From assembly GCA_031216445.1 (NCBI GenBank), contig CM062212.1:6022501-6086500 (forward strand): DNA of 64,000 nt, given 5' to 3'. The stretch is from Lateolabrax maculatus. Its lineage: Eukaryota > Chordata > Actinopteri > Acropomatiformes > Lateolabracidae. Shown here one piece after another: positions 23,932 to 35,875 of this stretch. The notes under the pieces are model-generated. The model made no database searches and was not told the origin of the DNA. It saw nothing but the letters and a program-made list of their open reading frames with translations. Each line of letters begins with the position of its first letter. Position 1 is the stretch's first letter. The position numbers were made by a program, and so were the translations under genes.

Positions 23932-24159
23932 GGCTTAGCTGTGCACGGCTCCAGACAGAAGCTTGGAGTGGGACCGTGCATCGGGAAAAGGCTCGATGAC
24001 TGTGATGACAGTGAGTCAGAAGAGACAAAGACAGAGCCAGACAGTCTGAGCATCGCCGCAGGGGCACGGCGCTTTTCATCTGCTGGAGATCCTCCGCTCA
24101 TTCCCATGAGTATCACTCTCACAGGGGATGAGGCAGAAATTCAAGCATTCACAAACTAA
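23932..24159 (+). other. Coding-like acidic frame, possible 3' exon
   Basis: This plus-strand frame is open for 75 codons and ends in TAA at 24157-24159. It is GC-richer than its surroundings. The translation has an acidic, serine-rich segment (DDSESEETKTEPDSLS) in its first half, typical of disordered protein regions. The sequence before it (AAGTAAGGCTTAG) is only a weak splice acceptor. I recognise no family. It could equally be a conserved non-coding block or chance. Confidence 0.2.
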
Positions 24160-25146
24160 GATAACCCCTCAACAATTCAGACTAGTTAAAAAAAAGGTCA
24201 GTAAATCTTTAAAAACACAAATTCTGTACATGGGTTTACATAAATAATCCACAGGTGCACCACATGTTATTTAGGAGACTCTCTGGATAGTGCAGCAAAA
24301 AATGTTGGCTAAGGTGAACAGGTGTTGGTCTGCTGTTATAAAGAAGCTGCATGATGTGTGCACATGTGGTTTAGGCTCAAAACAAAACCTTAAAACAGGA
24401 GGTGAAATCATGACATCTGCGTTTCAACTCATTTGTTTGTTTGCAGAAGATTGTATTGTCATGCAGATTTGAGCTCGAGGCACAGATAAGATAAAATGGA
24501 GCATGAATTTGTCTTTGAAATGTTGAAATTTACATTTTTTGAAGGGTCAAGGAAAAAACAAGAAGTTATGCAACAGTATTTTCCATCTTGTGTTGGCATG
24601 CTTTCAAAGCTGCTCATTCATGGACCTCCGCTGTGAGATGCTGGAAACGTATAACGATTGCCAAGGACATTCTAGTGATAAAAGTGAACCAGGCCGGAAC
24701 GGCTTCTTTGACTTCTAAGTATTGTGGTCCGGACGCAGGATCAATCAATCTCCAGATGACATGACTGTATAACCATCAGCATGACTTAGGGGGAACGCTT
24801 GTCTTTTTTTTGATCATGTGTGAAGTGAACTACTGTAGCGAAACACATACAGATCATGTTTTTTTTTTTTTTTTCATAAAAAAGAAAAAGTAAGTTTGCA
24901 TTTTGAGTTAATGCTGGTAAGAGAACCGTCTTCTCGGTCTAGATTGATAAAAACACTGCAAGAGTGCTCTAAATACTGGTAACTAAGGGAGGGAAAATCG
25001 ATATAAATTTATATCCTAATTAAGCAGTACTTCAAAAACTTAATCAGAACAACCAGCGTAGAGCATACAGAGTTTTGGAGGCACTTATGTACAAGTTTCT
25101 ATGTAACAGTACAATAGTAATTACACAAAATGCTTGACTGACTAAT
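24160..25146. other. Non-coding stretch with a poly-T run
   Basis: An uninterrupted run of 16 T lies at 24859-24874. The block at about 24640-24800, with GATCAATCAATC, has a conserved-element texture, but weakly. No gene is supported. Confidence 0.4.
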
Positions 25147-25179
25147 TTGTACAGTATGTTCAATGAGAGCCAAAATGTG

Positions 25180-25400
25180 ATGCCTTCAGCAATAAACAGC
25201 GTGCGAAGAGATGGTGTTGGAGATTATCTCCCAGCTGCTTCACCCGTCATTATAGCCTTTTATCTCGCAGATGCTGGGGGAGATATTAAATCTGAGAAAT
25301 ATGTTAACCCCTGTAGGCGTAGATACCTCTTCAGACTTAACTCCAACAAGGAACATCATCGTGTGACAAGCTTCACAAACGCCCAGAGCAAGCGGAAACC
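25180..25400. promoter_or_regulatory. Candidate conserved non-coding element
   Basis: GTCATTATAGCCTTTTATCT and GGGGAGATATTAAATCTGAG (homeodomain- and GATA-like words) sit in a block without repeat similarity. A 135-codon plus-strand frame (25147-25554) crosses it but has no recognisable domain. A small exon is the alternative. Confidence 0.2.
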
Positions 25401-25858
25401 CAAGACGAGCGAAGACAGAGAAAGTGCTAATGATTTTTGGGTGAAAACTATTCTAAGGACATGTTTGTTATGTTGTAATTTATCTGACAGAGAGAGCGAA
25501 GCTGTCAAAGGACATGATCTGACAAGCTCGAGCTTCTATTCTGTGACTGATTGAGCACAGACATGGATTTGTCAGACACTATGTGGCTGACTAATGATTT
25601 TTCTTTTTGCTGCTTCTTAGCAATGCTTTGTTGCAATGTTTTTATTAGCTCAGAGCAATAAGATATAATGATGTGCTGACAGCCAAGATGCTGTTTTGCT
25701 GTATTTTGGATACCAACCTACCACAGTGACACAGCCTTGAAGAATGCAAGCATGCATCACACCTACAGCTGTTTTGATGAGTCTTTATGAACAGGTTAAA
25801 ACATTTTTTCCAAGCATTTTTGTATTGTGTTAGTTTAAGGTCACATCCAGTTACAAGT
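25401..25858. other. Non-coding stretch, nothing recognised
   Basis: Sequence leading to the foldback element. No gene is supported. Confidence 0.45.
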
Positions 25859-26587
25859 GGCCTGTATGGGGTTCAATCAGTGCCAAAATTATGTCGTTTG
25901 TACACTGTCTATGTCGACTGAACATGCGACAAAACATTTGTCTATGTCTATTGTGTCTATGTTTGAACTGCACCTCAGTCGTGAAAAAACTCTTTTGATT
26001 ATGTCGTTGCTCACCAGACAAATCCTTCGGCTGCGTCAATTAAACTTTAATCTGTACTTCTGTCGTCTTGATGCGCTCCCTGTCGTCTGATTGTGTTATC
26101 TTGATGTGTCGTTATGATGTGTTGTCTGATTCTTTCGTCCTCCCTGTTGTTTGACAGTGTTGTTTTGTATAAAGTTGCTGAAAGCACACTGTGTACATTG
26201 ACTTTAGCAGAGTCAATAGGCCCCTTCATTAACAACATAGTTAGGCGTTGCTAGAACGCAAGAAGGACATCCTGCAGCTGATGGATCGGTAACCTGGACA
26301 CCGGCTCAGCTTTTCTTAAATCTATTTTTTTTTACATCAAGACGACACAGTGAGACGTCAGGGAGCGCATCAAGACGCCAGAGGTACAGTTCAAAGTTCG
26401 ATTGACACAGCCGAATGTTTTCTCAGGTGAGCATCGACGTAGACGATCCTATTGTCAAAATAGTTTTGTCACGACTGCAGTACAGTTAAAAGATGAATAG
26501 ACATAGACAAATGTTTTGTTACATGTTCAGTCGAAATAGACAGTGTGCAAATTACATAATTTTGGCACTGATGGAACGCCATAGGCC
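25859..26587. mobile_element. Foldback element with inverted arms of about 250 bp
   Basis: The left arm (25859 to about 26110) and right arm (about 26336-26587, reversed) align along their full length with roughly 80% identity by eye. Shared blocks include ATCAGTGCCAAAATTATGT, CAAAACATTTGTCTATGTCT, GACTGAACATG and GTCTTGATGCGCTCCCTG. The loop of about 225 bp has no open frame of note. Both ends begin GGCCT. The right end abuts TTAA (26588-26591), while the left is preceded by TTACAAGT, so a TTAA target duplication is possible but not intact. Long arms plus TTAA suggest a Kolobok- or piggyBac-type MITE; the superfamily is unproven. The short frames on both strands are by-products of the arms. 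Confidence 0.75.
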
Positions 26588-27417
26588 TTAACTGAACATG
26601 ATAGACTTGTTCTTTGGCTTTTCCATTGGTTTTATTTTATTAGTTTTTACCTTAACCTAAAATGTTTTTTGTATCATTGGAAGGCTGTAGAAGGGACCCT
26701 AAAGTCAGAGGTTTCAGTTTTCTGGAAATACAACTTTCATCACAATAATCTCAACACCGAACACAAGTTAAATGTCTTTAAATAGCTCTAATCAAACAAT
26801 CAGCACATTTTATCTGTGGTAGCAAATTTGGTATTACCACTGCTCAGCCTTGATGTGTTGACCATTAATGATGAGCTGTGGGAAAATTTGGGGAATTCGG
26901 AGCGCAATTATGCTCTGAAACAAAATCAGGGAGTGCATCTTTGATACCTTGGACTGCTGGCATCGGTGGATTTTAGCTGCTGTCTTTACAAGTTTTGTTG
27001 ACAGACTTCTGCAATTTATGAAGCGAGGTTGGCGATATATAACCCTGTAAAAAATCCCACAGAATGTGAACGGGATTTCCCTTTTGGTAAACTGCACTTA
27101 CATAACATTAAATGTCAGCAACAACGTATTTAGAGTACTTGAGCTTGACTTCTTGTCACGTTAAATATCCAGTATTGCAGTATTACACAACTGAGAAAAA
27201 AATAAAGCTTAGAAATAAATGAACCATGCAGCTTTATTTGTACGTTTATTTTGACCAACCATTTGCTGAGTAATAATTAGGCCTAATTACATTTCTTTGA
27301 AAGTGGTTAATGAGTAACCAGTAATGTTAATACACCCATGCTGACACACACATAGCACTGATAAGGTGCTAGCAGCCCTTTTCTTTCAATACACAGTCAA
27401 AACACTGTTATGTCTGA
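26588..27417. other. Non-coding stretch, nothing recognised
   Basis: No gene is supported. The minus-strand frame at 26834-27097 has no recognisable domain. Confidence 0.45.
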
Positions 27418-27441
27418 TGTGTGTGTGTGTGTGTGTGTGTC
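27418..27441 (+). repeat. (TG)n microsatellite
   Basis: Twelve uninterrupted TG units. Confidence 0.95.
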
Positions 27442-28322
27442 TCAGGAGGGAGACAGGAATGCAGTCGTGGGCTATTTTGAGTTTTTAAAGGAGCAGCGGG
27501 GTTTTGTGAGGTCTGACCCTGAGAAAATCTGACGTAACACTGTCAATATTTGGAGGCCCACTCTTCTTCTGTCAATGGCCGTGTCAGACTGCGCCCACAC
27601 ACTGCACACACATGTGAAGGCACACAACGCACACATTTAATGACTGTACTTGTGAGTCACTGAATGCCTTTACTTCCTAAACTATAAACAAATATTTTCC
27701 CAGAGAGACATAGCTAGGACTGAAAAAGAAAAAGTGGAAATGCGTGACAAACAAGAAGTGTTTATTAGAGCAATTATTTAAAAAACATTCCCACACCAAA
27801 TAAATATGGATGTTTCTGTGTGTATGTGTTCACATGTATGTGTACATGTGCAGAGGGCAAACTGTGCTAAGAAGCCCTCATTCATCCGTTTTACAGCCGC
27901 CCAGAGAAGAAAGTCACTCTGGCTGTTCCCTGTATCATGTCACTGTTTGGCTCAACGCTTTGTTTCACTAAAACATCCAGTGCAGTTATATTATCAAACG
28001 TTCTTCAATAAACCCAGACAGTCATTGGAAAATGATCACTAATGAGCTACCACGGGACGGCAGAGGGTGTGGACCACCCTGCATCTCGTTACCCTGGCAC
28101 ACTGCAGCCGTCATCATGCTGTCAAAAACTGCACTGCACTCATCAGTCATAAAATGTAAAGAGAGAACAGAGAAAATGGCACCCTACTATGATGCAAGAT
28201 TTAGTTTTAGCTTCTGTGCCTGCCCGGAAGAAGTCAGTTGATTTACATTGGAAAACTCACAATAATGAGGCATGATTGTAGAATTTATGATAATTGGATT
28301 TCATTTTCAACCCAACACATAC
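27442..28322. other. Non-coding stretch, nothing recognised
   Basis: No gene or known mobile element is supported. Confidence 0.45.
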
Positions 28323-28335
28323 TGACCTTTGACCT
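28323..28335 (-). promoter_or_regulatory. Second perfect DR1 nuclear-receptor element
   Basis: TGACCT-T-TGACCT is identical to the element at 20173-20185. A further half-site-like AGTTCA follows 5 bp downstream. The flanks of the two DR1 copies show no other similarity, so this is not a shared transposon as far as I can see. Confidence 0.5.
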
Positions 28336-28873
28336 CTTAAAGTTCAAGTCATGAAGGGAGAAGTCTCATACTCTCAAACTGTTTGGGCTTGAAAGTTTCA
28401 TCGCCATTAAATTGCCGAAACAGAGGAGTCAAACAGGATAAGAGTCAAGTTGTTGAGTTCACTGATTATCCAATTTACATGGGACTTTTTTAAAACATGT
28501 AGCACCTGTTTTGTAGGTTATTTCCAGTGGTATGGTCACAGCACATAATTATCTCCTTTAAATGGTGTTTCACAGCTGTGCTTTGATTTTCATTCTTTGA
28601 TGATAATTTCAGGCCACTCCAAGTTGTCGGGATTTGCTGTTTGCTTGTTATATAATGAGAATAAAGCACACACCACCCCGGTTCAGTTTCTTTGTAACTT
28701 CCTTATCTCCTGACTTTAATTGTGACTATTTTTATTCAGTGCACTCAATAGTTTCTGTTTATGCTTACAGTAATAAGTGCCTTTTATTGTGTTTCAGGCT
28801 TCACTTTGTGTATAGTAGATGCTTATATACATTATCAGCATCTACTTCATAAGCATAATGTGTATCTATTTTT
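28336..28873. other. Non-coding stretch, nothing recognised
   Basis: AT-rich sequence without supported features. A short word, GATGCTTATA near 28818, recurs inverted at about 28837-28855. Confidence 0.4.
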
Positions 28874-29225
28874 TTAAAGGAATAACTCGAAATTGTGGGC
28901 ATTATGCTTATTCGCTTTCTGGCCAAAAGTTAAATGAGAAGATTGATACCACTCTCATATCTGTGTGGTAAATATACATCTACAGCAAGCAACATAAAGA
29001 AACAGGGGGAAACAGCTCACCTGGCGCTGTCCAAAGGTGACTAAATCTGCCTACCAGCATCTCTAAAGCTCACGTTATATCTCATTTGTTTAATCAGTGC
29101 AAAACTGAAGTATAAAAACGACTAATTGCGTTTTTTTAGCAGCACATAATGCCTTCAAGTTGTCATTTTTTACAACTCTGTGAGTCCAGTCTCTATGCTA
29201 AGCTAGAATAACCAGCTGCTCGCTG
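28874..29225. mobile_element. Percomorph MITE, truncated on the right
   Basis: The left end reads TTTTTTTAAAGGAATAACTC, followed by GCTTATTCGCTTTCTGGCC, GAGAAGATTGATACCACTCT, AAACAGGGGGAAACAGCT and CACGTTATATCTCATTTGTT. These are hallmarks I recall from a very common percomorph element with inverted ends. The right end, TATGCTAAGCTAGAATAACC, is only the start of the expected inverted arm, so the copy is shortened. Confidence 0.75.
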
Positions 29226-29699
29226 TAACCTCTAATTCACCAATAACTCATCAATAGTATGCCTCTGATCTTATACTCCTGCTGCGACACTTTGATTTCT
29301 CTGCATAAGATCGATAAAGCTTATCGTATTTTAAATGGCTCTTTATATAGACCGTAAAACAGGTTTTTTCTTCTCAGGAGGATGTTTGTAATCACATTAT
29401 CTGTTTCAGAATAGGCATACATTTTTTTTGTGCAGCTCATATTTTCAATAATGTCATTGCATTTGATACTCCTCATTATCTATGTTAATTAGCTAGCTGT
29501 AAGTTGGTGCCAAACTCTTGAGTTGTATAACAATCAGAGTGATGTAATTCTCCTGGTACCCTTTTAAGTTCTTGCTCCCTGCTAGTAAAACAGCTGCACT
29601 TTAAATTTGAGCAAAGAAGCGTAGTACCAGATTAGGCATACTGAAAAACAAGATCCACTTTAAATACATAAATGATGAGAGTTCAGATTGTCTCAGATT
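29226..29699. other. Non-coding stretch, nothing recognised
   Basis: No gene or repeat is supported. Confidence 0.4.
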
Positions 29700-29920
29700 G
29701 GTTTGCTTTAGCCATGCTTCTGGTTTGACTGAGCCACCAAAGGCTGCTGGATGGTGAATGAATTAGCCTCTTGGCTTGTCGGGAGTTTTAATAATGACCT
29801 CACTGCTCTCAGCTTTCTGGGTCCAGATCACACAGTCACTGAAACCCCGCTGGCTTATCACAGCGGGCCATGGAAAACACGGCAAGATGAAAAATAAGGC
29901 AAGATTTGCCTCTGTTTTTC
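29700..29920. promoter_or_regulatory. Candidate conserved non-coding element
   Basis: ATGAATTAGCCTC and GAGTTTTAATAATGACC (homeodomain-like) and GCTTATCACAGCGG (GATA-like on the minus strand) sit in a GC-balanced block with no repeat similarity. Confidence 0.25.
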
Positions 29921-30429
29921 TTTAAATCGGTGTTTAAATTTACCCATTTCAATGCGTGTAGTCATACAGCAGGTACTTGTGGGTATGCAGATTGCTTGCT
30001 GTTTTAATGGAAGATTTTAGTAAGCCCTTAAAGTGTGTCAATCTCAGCGGGAAAGCAATTGTGTAACATCTTGGCGTATGAGACAGGAAAGACTGTGCAG
30101 ATGAGCAGCAGATCAGAATATATCTAATCTGAAATGCTTGGAAACACAATGACATACAAATATTTGGATAGCTGTATTTCAGTGGAAGAAACTCGAGAAG
30201 TTACTTCTCGCAACAACACAAAAATGGACTGACCAGTTCACTCAATTGCTGAAACCGCCTACAAACTCTCCCTCTACCTCCGCCTCATCAAAATATAAAT
30301 CATATCAGCCTTGACATACACAGAAGCTACTACAGAGCTATGGAGCAATGTTTATACAACGCTCATGAGGATGTACATGAACGCAGACAATGTGAAACAT
30401 ATTCTTTCCAATGGCTTCACATTATTCCA
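29921..30429. other. Non-coding stretch, nothing recognised
   Basis: No gene or repeat is supported. Confidence 0.4.
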
Positions 30430-30660
30430 CTGATCATCAGGTGGCAGTAATGTGCAATGTTCAAGAAATGGCAGTGAGGAAGAAGACTACACGCAAGTAA
30501 ACATGGATGTAAAATCACATTTAAAATATTCCCAAAAATTGGCTTTGCAAATGTTTTTTTGCGGAAGGAAATGTGTGCAACATGTTTGATAGACTTGAAG
30601 GATACACACAATACATTTGGGTAAGAAACACACATTTACATAAGCAAAGCAGACAGGCTG
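30430..30660. repeat. Dispersed repeat, copy B
   Basis: Partner of 7050-7280: GTAAACATGG, TTTAAAATATTC, GGCTTTGCAAATGTT and GGATACACACAATACATTTG occur in the same order. Overlapping open frames on both strands are by-products. Confidence 0.55.
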
Positions 30661-32559
30661 TGGACTTGAGGAAGTGTTGTTTGTCTGAGGGCTGTGAGGA
30701 GACATCCTCTCCCCCAGGTTGTCCAGTACCTCAAGCATCTGCTCCCCATTCCCAAGACCCCAAAGCACAGGGCCTCTTAGTGGGAGAGAAAGTCTCTTAT
30801 ATGTGAGCCTGACTTGGAGCAAGAAGCTTTACAGAGATATAACTTTGAAAAGGGCAGAAAACAGAGCTAAGGGATGCTTGGCTGATTTCTGCCCAAAGGA
30901 AAAAGATTTGAAAGCTTCTTGTGCCAGACAAGGATCAATCATGAAAGAACGGCGGGATTTACCAGGAAGTAGATTGTAGATTGTAGTATTGCCCTTGTGC
31001 TTGGCATTGGTATGTCTCATTACATTTCTGTGCTGCTCTTGTTGATGTATGTTGCAGCATAACAATGGGATCAAGGACACACAATTGCAAAAAAGTTATA
31101 CAAATATGCATCATGTTGGGTACTAACGGTAATGATTTGTCATATATCATTATCAAATAGATAACATGCACCTTTGCATTAAAACTGATATTAGAAGTCA
31201 AGACAAGACTTTATATGCATCAGTACAAAAACAATATTAACCCTTCTGGCTCAAACAGGCCTTCAAGCACATTGTCTCGTTCTTTTCATGCTCCACTGTT
31301 CTAACACTATGGATGTATTGAGACAACTGGATATGGCCACTCAGCCTTGCTTTAAACTTTTCCCAGTGGCATGGTATTGCAACAACAAAAATCTCCTGTG
31401 GCCCAAAAGCTTTTTTCCCCAAAACTGAAACTGAGGTAAGTTATTACTCTTTGTGTTATCAATTTAAAAACCATGAAGGTTTTATATCTGAGCGTAAAGC
31501 TATTGTTATTGCGTAACAATTTTTTGACTATTTTCATTATAGTGACTGCGCACCATCTTTGAGTCCAGTATCCAGTTGAAGGTAATGATGATAATACATC
31601 CAGGACCAAGAGTCTGCTTCTCAGTCTGTTTCTCCATGTGTTAGCCATCACCATCAGCTGACTTTTGTTTATACCTGTAATTAACTCTCCTCATGGTCTG
31701 CCTGCCCTGCACGTGCACCAGGGGCTGCTGGGTAGCAATGTTGGAACTACTGGGGTGAGATTACCTCCTCAAATAACAAATACAGAGGCAACTGTTTATT
31801 CAACAGTTACGCAATTTTGCCAGCATGCGCAGACGCACATTCACCACGTTTCGTTGTGTAGCTTCCTGTGTTATTCAAATAGAATAACACCCTATTCCTT
31901 GTTAATGTGAAAGTAGTGGCCTCAGTAAAAACAGCACAAACTGTTTGTATTGACATCCAAAATATATTGAATTAATAATTCACAGAGTGAAGCAGAGGGC
32001 AACATTTTGCTGCTACAGTATATTTACACAATTTGATCTATCGTCAGCTGTGAGTCTGAGTCATCATATTAACATCCAAATGTTAGCAGGGTCTTTTGCC
32101 AATAAAAGTATAATAGTGAGTGGAAATCATGCCAGATTACTTGTCAGAAAAACAACACAGCCTGCTTAAATAATTCACAACCGCAGGTCAGACAGACAGA
32201 CAGCCCACGGACTATCACTCAGACCCACCTGCAGATATGATGCTCTTATCTCAGATTTGTAGGATTATTTGGGGTTTATGATGCAAGGAAAGAAAAGCTT
32301 TTCTATCATGAATCTATACTGTATCTTGTTTGTACTGGATGTGATACAGCAGCGGCCGGGGTTGACTCCAAACTAAATCATGACGAGGTAATCACAGAAA
32401 GCCAAACTACAAAGTGCTCTCAATTGGTAAATTTGAGAGATCTCTTTGGTGCTCTTTGGAGATGTAAACCACAAACACACACACCACACCCTAAGAACAG
32501 GATATGTGGAACCTCGTTGGTACTCAATGAATCCAGTGTGTTCCCAAAACTAAATGAGA
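30661..32559. other. Non-coding stretch, nothing firm recognised
   Basis: Several overlapping short frames (30719-31654) run on both strands without recognisable product. The block at about 31540-31760 (GTTTATACCTGTAATTAACT) has a weak conserved-element texture. Confidence 0.4.
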
Positions 32560-33010
32560 AGGCATCTGGTTAATCTCAGAAGTGTGCCCACCAAACCTTC
32601 CTTGTTATGTAATATTTACACACTTTGAAAGATTACATAACAATCACCTTCTCACCAAATACAATTTTTTTTTCTTTTACCAGTTTGTTTACAATGCGAG
32701 GTTATTATCGAATGTACAACTTAATGCATACGGTAGCGCATAGACACTATACATTTGTTTAAATTACCTAATTTATACAACGCTGAACCCTTTGAATTAT
32801 TGGCAGAGGATTAAATGAAATGCACTGTATTTAATGGATGACATGGCTAAGTTGTTACACCTGGCAATGGATCATTCCTTATAGATGTTGGACAAATTAA
32901 TCTTTCTAATTGCAGAGGCTTTTAAACTATGTGCCCGGTTTATATTATGAATTCATCTGTAAGTCAATTCCCCAACACATTTAGGCAATTTGCAGCCTGG
33001 TTTGAAAATG
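32560..33010. promoter_or_regulatory. Candidate conserved non-coding element, strongest AT-rich block
   Basis: The block is packed with homeodomain- and POU-like words without repeat similarity: GAGGATTAAATGAAATGCAC, GTATTTAATGGATGACATGG, ACAAATTAATCTTTCTAATT and TTATATTATGAATTCATC. Its left part holds the inverted D-box pair at 32602-32643. No coding frame crosses it. It looks like a developmental enhancer in texture; conservation is untested. Confidence 0.4.
32602..32643. promoter_or_regulatory. Inverted pair of PAR-bZIP (D-box) motifs
   Basis: TTGTTATGTAAT (32602-32613) and ATTACATAACAA (32632-32643) are perfect inverted 12-mers with an 18-base spacer. Each contains the D-box core TTATGTAA (32605-32612, and inverted at 32633-32640). 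This core is the consensus for the DBP/TEF/HLF and NFIL3 factors and fits many C/EBP sites. Confidence 0.45.
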
Positions 33011-34859
33011 ACCTGTAGCATGTCGACAGATATGGAAGCAGGGATTTAATGATGTTATAAAATAGCACAACTGCAGCTTTAAAATCAAAAGTTAAAACCG
33101 AAAGTTACACAAGTTGTAGGTCTTAGTTGAAGCTGAAGTACAGGGATCATGGTTACTAAGAGGAGGGTGATATAATATGGGCACAGTTACGCAAGTCATT
33201 CATTAAAAAGTGAAATAGTCTTTTATCTATTTTCTTAATCACTGGTATTCCTGGGCTGTAGCAAGTTATTGTTGGGTTCTGTTTCTGCCTGTTATCCACA
33301 GAAGAGCATGAAAATCTGTGCTGAAGGGCCAACAGCACCTTCCTCCTACAGTTATTCTTTGATGCCTAATGGTGCAATAATAAAGCTAATCATATGACAG
33401 TAACTCATGGCTGCGATACCCATGGAAACTCTGAGAGTGAAAAATGAAAGAGCCAATTAATTTACAGAGAAAGGCTTCCTGTGTGCAATTTTCTGCCAGC
33501 TTAGAAAACTGGGTACATACAACCAAAACATACTGTGGAGACGCAAAAGGCCACTGTCACATTAATGCTCATGAAGAAAGACCAGTGGAAAACTCATCAG
33601 GTCACCATCACTTAGAGTTAAAGCTGACCTTTTAGAGACTCAGTACAGGCAGAACTGGCTCATACAGAGTGAGTCTGGATCCTTTTGCTGTTTTAGACTG
33701 TTAAAGGCAAATGTGAGGCAAATATGTGAGATGCTGACATTACCTGTTTGTGTTTGTAGTGATTACTAACAACATGTGATAAATTAATTCACAAGTGCAT
33801 TTTGGTTGCATATCTTAATTGCAAACTGTGAATACAACACCCTCTGGCCCAATCACAGCATTACAGTAATTCTGTTGCACAGGGCACAATGTTGGAGCTG
33901 TACTTTGATACGAGGTGGAGCAGACCTCGACAGACTCTGATGTTTCTGAGTGGGCGTTTTGCTTTACAGCCGTCACTGTTGTGCTGTGCAGCTGGAGCTC
34001 AAGTTTATCCCAGGTAATCTTTCTGAACTATTCAATGAAATTTCCTTCCGGCAAAACCGTGAAAGGGCAGTGTTTTTTAGCCAGAACAGCTCAACATCAA
34101 TGGGAAAGATTTTGTGTTTGGCACCAAAGTAGAAAACATTTTACATCTACTATTCTACGTAGGGTGCTCCAGTGAGAGCTGTTTTAGGCAAATGTTTGAA
34201 ACTGACATTTCAAATGTGTGAGTGTGCTAAGGCACGTGAGGCTGGATTTACCGTTTTTAAAAGAAAGGAAAGCTATTTAAGTCTGTTTGCTCCGAGGAAA
34301 TGTCTGAGCACACACCTGAAACAGGAGCTGGCCTCAGTGACTGCCACGACATGTTTTATGGTTTGACCAAATATATCATGATCTCAATATCTGTCATTCT
34401 GTGGTTTTCTGTTACATTCTCCTTTTAATCTGTATTGCTCAAATATACAATAAAATAACTTGAACTTGGCATGACTGGGAAAATTCTTCTGTGACTGAGT
34501 GTAAATCCCTCAGCAGTCTGAGCAAGACCAGCTGCAGTAAAGCAGATAGAGAAGTGAAGGCTGACAGATTTAAAGCTCGACAGATTTCTGCATATTTGAT
34601 TAAAAAAAAAGTATTTTAAGCAGGTGCCAGTAGCACCTCCCCAACGGTGTTCATGAGGATTCTTGAAAGTCTTATCATTCCTTCTTGTTTCTTTTACAGA
34701 GTCCATTATCCTCTGATCTAAATTAATCATCAGAATTATGCCATGAACTTTGAGGCAGAGAACAACAGAGAGTGAACACTGCTCAGCGACGGCTCCAACG
34801 CTGGTAGCTGTTTTGGTTTTGATGGAATCACACTGGGAGTGTTGAAAAGCACACATTCC
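33011..34859. other. Non-coding stretch, nothing recognised
   Basis: The 149-codon minus-strand frame at 34425-34874 and the short plus-strand frames at 33444-34366 show no recognisable domain. No repeat is evident. Confidence 0.45.
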
Positions 34860-35260
34860 TCCACATTTCCTCATCTGCAGCCTAATCTGGGGCTGCTGTG
34901 ATTTGTTCTATGCCCGGTGTTATTAGCTTTATCTGCACCCGGCCTGCCACTAAAATATGCTGCTCCTCTTTGCTTCCGAGACCTCATTTGCAGATATGAT
35001 CTCGACTAACTTAACCCTGCGTCTGCGGCCTGAACATCGTACCAACAACAGGGCATGTGAGGCTAATGCGTGGCTCGCTGTGGACAGGGTCATTTTCACT
35101 GCTGGACAATTACGTAAGTGCCCACTGGCTGTCGTAAAAAGGCTTTTATAAGATGCCATGGATTTCTTCAACAGTAGCAGCAGGCACAAGTCCTTCAGTA
35201 AAATGCATTATGGTCTGAAGGACTATGAATACTTTTATTGTGCAATAAAGTTACAGGTGG
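34860..35260. promoter_or_regulatory. Candidate conserved non-coding element or small exon
   Basis: GGTGTTATTAGCTTTATCTG, CATTTGCAGATATGATC and GTAAAATGCATTATGG give an enhancer-like texture. On the plus strand a pyrimidine-rich acceptor-like CTCCTCTTTGCTTCCGAG ends at 34980. The frame then stays open to a consensus donor, CAATTACGTAAGT, near 35108-35118. I recognise no protein, so the exon reading is weak. Confidence 0.25.
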
Positions 35261-35875
35261 TTTGCTTGCTGGACTGCTCTCCTCTCTGGCTTATTTACTT
35301 AAACACACACAAACACGAACCCTAGAGGCCTCAAACTTCACGGATGCCATTTAGGCCAAAGAGACTGTTACGCAATAAACCTCCAGCAGCACTTTGACCC
35401 CCCAATCCAGATAATCTTTTCAAGCTACTCCACTGCGGATTAAGTGAAACTCGCAACACTTGTCTGGTTAGCAGATGTTTATTTGGGGGAAATGTTTTAA
35501 TCATCTGGTGTTTTTGTTTTTCACACCATGAATCACATTTTGTGCTGCATGCAAACCTCAAACCTCAGCCTACAGTGTGTTCTGTTCACTGCCTCTACTG
35601 TCTTTGATGAGCCGCTGTTAAAAGAAGGATGAAAGGGCTACAAGTATGGCAAGGAAAATAATTCTGATGTGGCTAGAAATATTTGTGTTCTCTGTTGGTG
35701 CAAGCATCAGAGAATCATGGGAGGTTGTCGCAGCTAAGTGCTTTCAGTTACTGTAGATGTGAGACAGAGCAGATAGCGTGAGCAATAAAGTTGTGCTGTC
35801 TTTCGTGGCTTCTCGGGGTATAAGCCTTCATTTATCCAAATTATGAAGGATTTTGTTGCATCTTGTGTAGTTTGC
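35261..35875. other. Non-coding stretch, nothing recognised
   Basis: No gene or repeat is supported. Confidence 0.4.

Noticed and set aside
34425..34874. 149-codon minus-strand frame
   Set aside because: No recognisable domain and no splice or promoter context; length is within chance expectation.
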